Below, one piece after another: positions 1-7,243 of a DNA stretch of 64,000 nucleotides. A model generated the notes under the pieces. It had not been told where the DNA came from. It worked only from the letters and a program-made list of their open reading frames with translations, and made no database searches. The position numbers and the translations under genes were made by a program. Position 1 is the stretch's first letter; the number at the start of each line of letters is the position of its first letter. Source of the stretch: Amorphoplanes friuliensis DSM 7358 (GTDB taxonomy: Bacteria > Actinomycetota > Actinomycetes > Mycobacteriales > Micromonosporaceae); the NCBI RefSeq assembly GCF_000494755.1, contig NC_022657.1:569501-633500 (forward strand), written 5' to 3'.

Positions 1-3000
1 CGGGCGGCGCCGGGCGGCCAGCAGCACGGCGGCGTCCTCGCAGGCCGCGGCCAGCTCGGGCACCCGCCCCACGGCCCGGTAGTGCGCGACGACCTCCAGC
101 ACGGGCTGCGGGTCGCCCGAGAGCAACGCCTGGCAGCGGGCGGCGGCGGCCCAGGCACGGGCGGGCCGCACCTCCTTGGCCGCCTCGTCGGCACAGATCT
201 TCGTGGCCTGGCGGGCCACGTCCTCCCGGCCGATCTGCAGCGCGATCCGCATCGCGTCCGGCAGCCACTGATGGCGCAGCATCATCGGGGCGTACTCGGG
301 GGTCAGCAGGGGAGCGAGGATCGCCAGCGCGTCGGCCGGCCGGTCCTGCTGCTCGGCGCCCAGAGCCCGCGCGACCAGCAGGAAGTCGCAGCTCTCCCGC
401 TCGGCGTCGGTCGCCGGCAGCGCGTCGGCGGCGTCCAGGTGGGCTGCGGCCAGATCGGCGTCGTCGCGGTGCCCGGCGATCAGGGCGGCCACCCCGTGCA
501 GCAGCATCGTCACCGCACCGGGCTCCCGCATGCCCAGGAAGGTCACACCGGGTGCGTCGTCGGTGACCGCACTGACCTCGGCGGTCGCGTCGTCCCAGCG
601 CCCGAGCCAGTAGTACTGCACGGCCGAGGCGACCTGAAGGCTGGCGGGCAGCCGGTGGCGAATGGCGAAGAGTGCCGCCTCGCGCAGGGTCCGCTCAGCC
701 TCGTCCAGCCGGTCGAGGTTCTGCAGCGTGAACATGCGGTTGTCGAGCAGGTCGAAGTACATGCCGGCGAAGGTCGGGTGGTCGTGCATGATGTCCAGCG
801 CCCGATCGACGTACTCCAGGGCGCGTTCGTGATCGCGGCGGATCGAGTTGGTCAGCCACGTCGTCTGCAGCGCAAACGCGGCCTCGTACGGCTGGCCCAC
901 CGCAACAGCCTCGTCGTGCACCCGCTGCGCGTTCCGGTCGGCGCGGTCGAGGTCGTTCAGCTCGCCGCGGCGGAAGTTGGCCAGCAGCACCCGGTGCCGG
1001 GTCCGCCAGATCTCCGGCACGTCGGGGTCGTCGACGGCGCCGGCCAGCATGCCGATGGCACCGTCCGGGTCACCGCGCCGGAAGCGCATCGCCGCCAGCA
1101 GCTGGCGCATCTCCGCGCGGTCGGCCGGGTCGGTGGTGATGCCGAGCGCTTCGCGGGCCTCGTCCATCGGGTACCGGTCGTGGCGGAACTCCAGCTTGAC
1201 CAGGGCGACCAGCAGGGCCTCCCGCTGCCCGACCGTGGGCAGGGTCGTGGCCAGCACCTGACGCAGCAGCTCGCCCGCGATGCGGGGTGTGCGTTTGACG
1301 ACCTCCGCGTGATGCGTGACCAGCCAGCTCACCACCCACTCGTCGACCACCGGGGTCTCGGCGGCGAGCTGCTCGGCGACCCGGGTCACCGGGCTGCCAC
1401 CCCGGGAGAGGACCTCGGCGGTGTGCCGGTGCAGTGTCGACCGGACCGCCGCGGGGATGCTTTCGTGCAGCGCCTGCCGCAGGAACGGGTGCCGGAAAGC
1501 CAGGTCGGTGCCGGCGTCGACCACGACGTTCGCGGCCAGCGCCTCCTCGAGATTGACCATCAGGTCGAACGGTGACCGGCCGGTCACGGCGACCACGTCG
1601 TCGACGGCGAACTCGGTGCCCAGCAGGGCCGCGAGCCGCAGCACCTCCTGGGTGTCCTCGGTGAGGAAGTCCAGCGTCGCCCGCACCACGGCCAGCAGGG
1701 ACCGCGGTGCCTCCACGGACACCGACGCGTCGATCTCGGCCCGGCCGTCGCTGATCTCCACGACCCCACGGCGCAGCAGCGCGGTCGCCATCTCGCGGGC
1801 GCAGAGCGGATTGCCGCCGGAGCGGGGCACGATGCCGCGCAGATGCGGACCGATCCGGGCCCCGACCAGGGTGGTCACCAGGGCCTCGATGTCAGCGGCC
1901 GGCAACGCCTGGAGCATCAGCGTGTGCCCCTGCCGGGACTGGACACCACGCCGCAGCTGCGCCAGCGCGCGACCGTTCGGCTCGGGCCGGGCCGCGGCCA
2001 CCAGCAGCAGCGGCATCCGCCGGGTCGCCGCCACCAGGCGGTCCCAGAGCAGGACGCTGGCGTCGTCGGCCCACTGCAGATCGTCGACGACGAGGACGAG
2101 GGGCGCAACGGCACAGGTCGCCCGGACGTACGCGAGCACACGCTCCGCGGCACCGGCATCCTCGGAGTCGGCCCCGTGCATCTCACCGGCGAGGGCCGCC
2201 CGCCGCGGGTCGGGTGACTCCACCTCGATGCCGAGGGCGCGGGTGACCACCTGCAGGGGTACGTGCTGGTCGAGCTCGTCCGCCACACCCCAGGCGAGCT
2301 GGCAGCCGTCGTCCCCGACAGCGGCGAAAGCGGCGGTGAGCAGCTCGGTCTTGCCGATGCCGGGCTCGCCCTCGATCCAGACGGCGGCACCCGTGCCGGT
2401 GCTGACCGCGCGGACCAGGTCGCGGAGGCGTCCGAGCTCGGTGTCGCGGCCGACCAGCGGGCGCTCGGCCAGGCCGTCCCGGATGGCCTTGGCCACCGGT
2501 GTCGGCACGATGGGGGCGACCGGCTGCGGACCGGGAGCGGTGTCCGGTTCGGACGATCCCGCCAGCACCCGCCGGTGCAGCTCGGTCAGCGCGGGACCGG
2601 GCTCGACACCCAGCTCCGCGACCAGGGTCCGCCGGGCCGCCCGGAAGACCTCGAGCGCCTCGGCGTGCCGTCCGGTGCGGTGCAGGGCCAGCATCAGCAA
2701 CTCGTGCAACGGCTCGTGCAGGGGGTGGTCACGGACGAGTCCGGCCAGCTCCGCGACCAGGCCGTCGTCACCCAGCTCCATGACGATGCGCGCCCGCTGC
2801 TCGACCGCGGCCAGGCGGAGCTCGGCCAGGTGGGCGCGCTCGACCTCCAGCCGGTGACCGGACAGGCCGCCGTACGCCTCGCCGTGCCACAGGGCCAGCG
2901 CTTCGTCGAGCTGCGCCGCCGCGCCGGCGAGGTCACCGGACTCGCGCAGCTCGGTGGCCTGCGCGCACAGCTCGGCGAACCGGTCGCTGTCCAGCGCACC

Positions 3001-3321
3001 CGGCGAGACGCGCAGCAGGTAACCGGACGGGCCGGAGGCCAGCAACTCGTCCGTGCCCCGGTGGGTGCGGTCCGGGTCGAGGCTGCGCCGCAACCCGGAG
3101 ATGTAGGTGTAGACGCTGCCGGTCGCGGTGGCCGGGGCCGACGCACCCCACACCGCCTCGATCAGCTCGTCGCGGTTCACCATCCGGTTGGCGTTCGCCG
3201 TCAGCGCGGCGAAGAGCGCACGCTGGCGGCCGGGACCGAGATTGAGCTCCCGCTCCCCGAGCCAGGCCCGGACCGGGCCCAGCACCGAGATCCGGAGCCG
3301 GTCATCGGAAGAGGTCGGCAC
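1..3321 (-). CDS. BTAD/SARP-type transcriptional regulator with ATPase domain (C-terminus cut by window edge)
   Basis: An open frame of 1107 codons runs off the left edge without a stop. The GTG start at 3321 follows GGAGG at 3326-3330. Residues about 1-95 form an OmpR-like winged helix, about 100-250 a bacterial transcriptional activation (BTAD) domain, and about 270-450 an AAA/STAND ATPase with Walker A GEPGIGKT and Walker B LVLVVDDLQWADD. The rest is a helical, TPR-like region. Proteins of this layout are large cytoplasmic activators, often of secondary metabolism; the target here is unknown. It lies 55 bp downstream of a paralogue on the same strand (both start with the motif LGPVRAW), so the two are probably co-transcribed. 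The missing C-terminus may carry a further DNA-binding domain. Confidence 0.88.
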   Translation of the reverse strand, partial: MPTSSDDRLRISVLGPVRAWLGERELNLGPGRQRALFAALTANANRMVNRDELIEAVWGASAPATATGSVYTYISGLRRSLDPDRTHRGTDELLASGPSGYLLRVSPGALDSDRFAELCAQATELRESGDLAGAAAQLDEALALWHGEAYGGLSGHRLEVERAHLAELRLAAVEQRARIVMELGDDGLVAELAGLVRDHPLHEPLHELLMLALHRTGRHAEALEVFRAARRTLVAELGVEPGPALTELHRRVLAGSSEPDTAPGPQPVAPIVPTPVAKAIRDGLAERPLVGRDTELGRLRDLVRAVSTGTGAAVWIEGEPGIGKTELLTAAFAAVGDDGCQLAWGVADELDQHVPLQVVTRALGIEVESPDPRRAALAGEMHGADSEDAGAAERVLAYVRATCAVAPLVLVVDDLQWADDASVLLWDRLVAATRRMPLLLVAAARPEPNGRALAQLRRGVQSRQGHTLMLQALPAADIEALVTTLVGARIGPHLRGIVPRSGGNPLCAREMATALLRRGVVEISDGRAEIDASVSVEAPRSLLAVVRATLDFLTEDTQEVLRLAALLGTEFAVDDVVAVTGRSPFDLMVNLEEALAANVVVDAGTDLAFRHPFLRQALHESIPAAVRSTLHRHTAEVLSRGGSPVTRVAEQLAAETPVVDEWVVSWLVTHHAEVVKRTPRIAGELLRQVLATTLPTVGQREALLVALVKLEFRHDRYPMDEAREALGITTDPADRAEMRQLLAAMRFRRGDPDGAIGMLAGAVDDPDVPEIWRTRHRVLLANFRRGELNDLDRADRNAQRVHDEAVAVGQPYEAAFALQTTWLTNSIRRDHERALEYVDRALDIMHDHPTFAGMYFDLLDNRMFTLQNLDRLDEAERTLREAALFAIRHRLPASLQVASAVQYYWLGRWDDATAEVSAVTDDAPGVTFLGMREPGAVTMLLHGVAALIAGHRDDADLAAAHLDAADALPATDAERESCDFLLVARALGAEQQDRPADALAILAPLLTPEYAPMMLRHQWLPDAMRIALQIGREDVARQATKICADEAAKEVRPARAWAAAARCQALLSGDPQPVLEVVAHYRAVGRVPELAAACEDAAVLLAARRRP

Positions 3322-3376
3322 CTGTCCTCCGTCTCCGAGGTTCGGGGATCCCATACACGTGGAGACCACGCAGCCG

Positions 3377-5680
3377 TCAGCGGATAACAGAAATTGGATC
3401 AGGTGAGGTGATCGAGCGCCGCATGTGGGGCACAGTCGGGTTACCCGGCAGGTTCGGGCGCAGCTGGGCGAGCAGCGTCCGGAAGCGGTTCAACCACTGC
3501 TCAGGGGCCCTGCGGGCGCTGAGCACAAAACGCACGACCTCGGCGGCGGCCGCATAGTCGCCACTGCGGTCGTGGGTCGCGGCGACGATCCAGCGCATCT
3601 CCGCCTCCAGGGTCAGGTCGGTGGCCCGGGCCGCCACCCAGCCCGCCTCCGCGACGGCGTTGCGGTTCTCCCGGAACAGCAGCCGGGCCAGCCAGGCTGT
3701 CAGCTCGAGCCGGGTGTCGTGGTCGAGGTTGTACTGCGCGCGTGCCCGCTGCAGCACGGCGATCGTGGGCTTGGGGGCGCGTACGCGCAGTTCGTCGATG
3801 TGCGCGGTGAGCCACTGACTCGCCCACGGGTCCAGCGGCACCGGCCCGGCCAGGAGCTGCGCCACCACACGTTCCGGAGCGGCCCCCGCGGCGGCGATCT
3901 TCTCGGCGAACGAACGGTGCAGCATCACCCGCAGTGCGGTCGGCGTGCCCTCGTGCAGGACGCGGGCCACGATCCGGTGCTGGAACACCAGGTGTGGTCC
4001 CCGGCCGAGCACTCCCGCCGCACGGGCCGGGGCCAGCACCCGGTCGATCTCCTCGATCGGGCGGCCGGTCACCGCCGCGACCTCCGGCACCGTGCAGATG
4101 ACGTCACTGCCCGCACCGGTGTGGTCGGCGCTCAGGTAGGCCACGGCCCGCAGGATCTGCCGTGTCTCCTCACCGAGCGGATCGAGATGAGCCGAGACCG
4201 CGGCCAGCACCTCGGCCGGCAGCGGGTCGCCGGCCTCGGTCTCCGCGCCCACCGCGGCCGCAAGATGCCGCAGGTAGAAGGGGTTGCCGCCGGCGTCGGC
4301 CAGGAGGCGCCGCAGCGCCCGGGGCTCGGGCAGCTCGTCGGCCAGCAGGCGGATCAGCGCGGCCGCATCACCGGGAGGCAGCCCGCCGAGCAGCACCGGG
4401 CGCGGCCGCACCGCCCGGAGCGGATCTAGGCGATGATCGTCGGTGGCCGGTGCCCCCGCCCCCACGAGCAGCAGCGGCAGCTCCCGGGTCAGAGCGTGCA
4501 GCTCCGTCCAGACCCGCAGCGTGGCGTCGTCGGCCAGCTCCAGATCGTCGATGATCAGCACCAGGGGACCGGACGCGGCGATCCGGCGGACCACGGCCAC
4601 CGCCGCCTCCGCCGTCACCAGCTCAGGGCTCTCTTCGCCGGACAGGGCCGACTCGATGCACTCGCGCAACACACCGAGCGGCATGCGCCGGGCCACCTCG
4701 TCGCCGACACCCCAGCCGACCCGGCAGCCGGCCGGTGTCGCGTCCCGCAGCGCGGCCGTGAGCAGGGCCGACTTGCCCATGCCGGCGGTGCCCTGAAGCC
4801 AGACGCTGCCACCACGACCCGCAGCGACCTCGGTGACCGCGTCACGGAGCAGGCACAGCTCGGCGGCCCGCCCGATGAAAACGTCGGCCACCGGTGCGGC
4901 GGCGGGGCTGCTCTGCCCGCCGACGACCCGGGTGTGAACCGCGCGCAGCGCCGCACTCGGCTCGGTGCCCAGCTCGTCCCGGAGCAGCGTCCGCAGCCGG
5001 CTGTGCACCTCCAGGGCCTCGGACCGGCGGCCGCTCGCGTGCAGGGCGGACATCAGCAGGCCGTGCAGGTTTTCCTGCAGCGGGTACGCCGCCACCAGCG
5101 TGCGTAACGCGGCGATCGCCTCCTCGTGCCGGCCCAGCTCCACCAGCAGTCCGGCGTGCCGTTCCACCGTGGCCAGGCGCAGCTCGGTGAGGCGCAGGCG
5201 CTGGGCCTCGGCGTACGGGCCGGGGACGCCGGTCAGCGCCTCGCCCTGCCACAGGCCCATGGCCGCCTCCAGCGCGGCGAGCTCGCCGAGGCGGTCACCG
5301 GCGGCCCGGTGCCGGCGGCTGTCCTCCCGCAGCGACTCGAAGCGGTAGACGTCGACAACGTGGCCCGGCACGTGCAGGCAGTAACTGCCGCCACCGGAGG
5401 TGAGCATCTGCCCGGCGGCCCACCGGTCGCGGCTGGGCTCGAGAACCTGCCGCAGCGAGGAGACATAGGTGTAGACGTTGCCGGTCGCGCTCGCGGGCGG
5501 ATCGTCACCCCAGACCGCGGCGACCAGCTGTTCCCGGGAGACCGCGTGGTTGGCGTGCAGGGCGAGCACGCTGAAGACCGCCGTACGCCGGGCGGACCCC
5601 AGGGCGAGTTCGGCGCCGTCACGCCAGGCGCGGACAGGGCCGAGCAGACGAAGGTCCATGCCCTCGTGCGCTACCGCCAT
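3377..5680 (-). CDS. BTAD/SARP-type transcriptional regulator with ATPase domain
   Basis: This 767-residue protein is a paralogue of the neighbouring regulator. It has an N-terminal winged helix, a BTAD domain (about 95-250), and an ATPase domain with Walker A GTAGMGKS and Walker B LVLIIDDLELADD, followed by a shorter helical tail. The frame is open up to 5761, but homology begins at the LGPVRAW motif just after two candidate ATGs at 5680 and 5659; I chose 5680, and neither has a strong Shine-Dalgarno sequence. It is the first gene of an apparent two-gene unit. It ends about 340 residues earlier than its neighbour, so the pair has diverged in the C-terminal sensor region. Confidence 0.86.
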   Translation of the reverse strand: MAVAHEGMDLRLLGPVRAWRDGAELALGSARRTAVFSVLALHANHAVSREQLVAAVWGDDPPASATGNVYTYVSSLRQVLEPSRDRWAAGQMLTSGGGSYCLHVPGHVVDVYRFESLREDSRRHRAAGDRLGELAALEAAMGLWQGEALTGVPGPYAEAQRLRLTELRLATVERHAGLLVELGRHEEAIAALRTLVAAYPLQENLHGLLMSALHASGRRSEALEVHSRLRTLLRDELGTEPSAALRAVHTRVVGGQSSPAAAPVADVFIGRAAELCLLRDAVTEVAAGRGGSVWLQGTAGMGKSALLTAALRDATPAGCRVGWGVGDEVARRMPLGVLRECIESALSGEESPELVTAEAAVAVVRRIAASGPLVLIIDDLELADDATLRVWTELHALTRELPLLLVGAGAPATDDHRLDPLRAVRPRPVLLGGLPPGDAAALIRLLADELPEPRALRRLLADAGGNPFYLRHLAAAVGAETEAGDPLPAEVLAAVSAHLDPLGEETRQILRAVAYLSADHTGAGSDVICTVPEVAAVTGRPIEEIDRVLAPARAAGVLGRGPHLVFQHRIVARVLHEGTPTALRVMLHRSFAEKIAAAGAAPERVVAQLLAGPVPLDPWASQWLTAHIDELRVRAPKPTIAVLQRARAQYNLDHDTRLELTAWLARLLFRENRNAVAEAGWVAARATDLTLEAEMRWIVAATHDRSGDYAAAAEVVRFVLSARRAPEQWLNRFRTLLAQLRPNLPGNPTVPHMRRSITSPDPISVIR

Positions 5681-5728
5681 CGGTTTCCCAACCTCGTCGT
5701 CGTGGGATCGCTCCCGCCACTCAGCAGT

Positions 5729-5750
5729 TGAACGTGCAAGCTTTCGTTCA
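5729..5750. promoter_or_regulatory. Inverted repeat TGAACG-N10-CGTTCA, candidate operator
   Basis: Two perfect 6-bp arms face each other across a 10-bp spacer, about 50-70 bp upstream of the chosen start of the leftward BTAD regulator. This is where an operator or activator site would sit. Binding by a BTAD regulator is inference only; those often prefer direct repeats. Confidence 0.3.
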
Positions 5751-5801
5751 CCGCCGACCAACGTCCCCGTCAGGTGCCCTGCTAGGTGCGAAAATCCCCG
5801 T

Positions 5802-5818
5802 CCCCATTCTTAATGGGG
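5802..5818. repeat. Perfect hairpin CCCCATT-CTT-AATGGGG
   Basis: A 7-bp perfect stem with a 3-nt loop lies in the intergenic region. No T-run follows on either strand, so it is not a typical intrinsic terminator. It may be an operator or a structured leader of the leftward transcript. Confidence 0.35.
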
Positions 5819-6108
5819 CCGCGCAAGCGTGTGAATGCGCCGCGCGCGAACCACCATAGCGCTGCCTTAGCAGGTCCGCGCGTCGCCCTTTGCAGATTCT
5901 TTACCGTTCGGGGCTCCCGGCAGAATCCACAAAAACCCACAGTGGCGCCGCGTATCCGGGCAGCGATCGGTCAACCCGCCCGCGACGACGCGGGCAAAGA
6001 AGGCGGGAGACCCGGGCATGACCGGGCCCACGGCCTTCCGTGACCGCGGCTTCTTTGGTGGACTCGCTGCCGTGCCAGGTGCCTGCCGGGTGCGCTGAGG
6101 AGGGGTCG

Positions 6109-6435
6109 ATGAGCGGGGATTTCGCCGGTGACCTGTTCCTCACGCTCGCGACCGAGGGCCGCCTCGTGCTGGACCCGGTCAACGCCGACGAGGTCATTGC
6201 CGGGCTGGAGCGCACCCTCGCGATGATCAGGGCGAGGCTGCGGGTCATTCGCATCTGGCAGCAGCTGCCCGTGCAGCAGCTGGACGCGTTGCCGCCCGAG
6301 CTGCGCCAGGACGTGGTCGACGCGGTCTTCGTCGACCAGCTGGCACCCGGGCGTCTCGAGAGCGCGGTCGCCGAGCTGCCGAAGTACATCGAGGCGTTGC
6401 GCCGGGCCCGGGGACTGCTCCCGCCCGTCGATTAA
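6109..6435 (+). CDS. Small conserved-type hypothetical protein
   Basis: The protein has 108 residues, no membrane segment and no signal peptide. The ATG at 6109 is chosen because GAGGAGG lies just upstream; the frame itself is open from 6040. The sequence is mostly helical, with Leu-rich amphipathic stretches (for example IWQQLPVQQLDALPPELRQD) and few aromatic residues. I recognise no family. It precedes the LuxR-type regulator at 6595 and the large protein at 7244 on the same strand, and may belong functionally with them, but a structured 159-bp gap separates it from the regulator. Confidence 0.7.
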   Translation: MSGDFAGDLFLTLATEGRLVLDPVNADEVIAGLERTLAMIRARLRVIRIWQQLPVQQLDALPPELRQDVVDAVFVDQLAPGRLESAVAELPKYIEALRRARGLLPPVD

Positions 6436-6496
6436 CCCGCCGCAGAACATGAAGATGTTTTTATAGTTCGGCAATGAGCTGCGTCTATGGCTAAAC

Positions 6497-6545
6497 CTTC
6501 AGGACTTCTTCACGGCGATGAAGACGCCGTGGAGATTTTCTGAAG
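6497..6545 (+). promoter_or_regulatory. Structured leader upstream of the LuxR-type gene
   Basis: An inner hairpin (CACGGCG at 6511-6517 and CGCCGTG at 6525-6531, 7-nt loop) is enclosed by an outer pair, CTTCAG (6497-6502) with CTGAAG (6540-6545). The element ends about 50 nt before the GTG start at 6595. It could be a weak terminator or attenuator for the 6109 gene or a 5' leader structure; the sequence alone does not decide. Confidence 0.35.
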
Positions 6546-6594
6546 AACGCTTCCGGAGACTGACCCGGCCATAACGACCAAACCGGAGGTAGCA

Positions 6595-7218
6595 GTGGAA
6601 CAGGTGCGCGTAGCCCTGCAGGCATCGGATCCGCTCAGCCAGGCGGGACTTGCCAGCTATCTGCAGTCGCGCCCGGAGCTCACGCTGCTGCGCAGCGCCG
6701 ACCGGGCCGACGCCAAGGTCCTCGTCGTCTCCGTCGACCGCCTCACCACCGACGTCGTCGCCATGCTGCGCCGTTCCGCGGCCGAGGTGGGTGCGCCCGT
6801 CGTGCTGATCACCAACGAGATCACCGAGACGGAGCTGCTGACCGCCGTCGAGTGCCGGGTCGTCGCGATCCTGCCCCGGCCCGCCGTGACCGCCGAGCGC
6901 CTGGTGCACAGCGTGCTCGCCGCGGCTGCCGGTGGCGGCGTCATGCCCCCGAACCTCGTCGGTGAGCTCCTCAAGCACATCGAACGCCTCCAGCGCGACG
7001 TCCTCACCCCGCACGGCCTGAACGCGTCCGGCCTGACCCCGCGGGAGATCGACGTGCTGCGGCTGATGGCGGACGGGCTCGACACCAACGAGATCGCCGG
7101 CGAGCTCTGCTACTCCGAGCGCACCGTCAAGAACGTCATCTACGGGGTCACCCATCGCCTGAAGCTGCGCAACCGGTCACACGCGGTCGCGTACGCGTTG
7201 CGCTCCGGCATGATCTGA
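6595..7218 (+). CDS. LuxR/NarL-type regulator with an atypical receiver-like domain
   Basis: The protein has 207 residues with GTG start and Shine-Dalgarno CCGGAGG. Residues about 140-205 are a LuxR helix-turn-helix (LTPREIDVLRLMADG, then YSERTVKNVIYGV). The N-terminal 120 residues look like a response-regulator receiver fold, but the strand that should end in the phospho-acceptor Asp reads VLVVSVD, and the N-terminal acidic pair is also absent. It is therefore probably phosphorylation-independent. It lies 25 bp upstream of the large gene at 7244 and probably shares a transcript with it. Confidence 0.8.
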   Translation: MEQVRVALQASDPLSQAGLASYLQSRPELTLLRSADRADAKVLVVSVDRLTTDVVAMLRRSAAEVGAPVVLITNEITETELLTAVECRVVAILPRPAVTAERLVHSVLAAAAGGGVMPPNLVGELLKHIERLQRDVLTPHGLNASGLTPREIDVLRLMADGLDTNEIAGELCYSERTVKNVIYGVTHRLKLRNRSHAVAYALRSGMI

Positions 7219-7243
7219 GGTCGTTGCGGCTGGGAGGTGAGCG

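Larger units (their letters stand above)
5681..6108. other. 428-bp intergenic region between divergent genes
   Basis: No convincing gene is seen here. It should hold the promoter of the two leftward BTAD regulators and that of the rightward gene at 6109. Two small inverted repeats stand out and are listed separately at 5729-5750 and 5802-5818. It is visibly less GC-rich than the coding DNA around it. Confidence 0.5.

Noticed and set aside
82..3387. Long plus-strand open frames at the left end
   Set aside because: They are antisense shadows of the BTAD regulator: Arg/Gly/Gln-rich, no domain, no ribosome site, while the minus strand reads as a clean regulator through the whole stretch.
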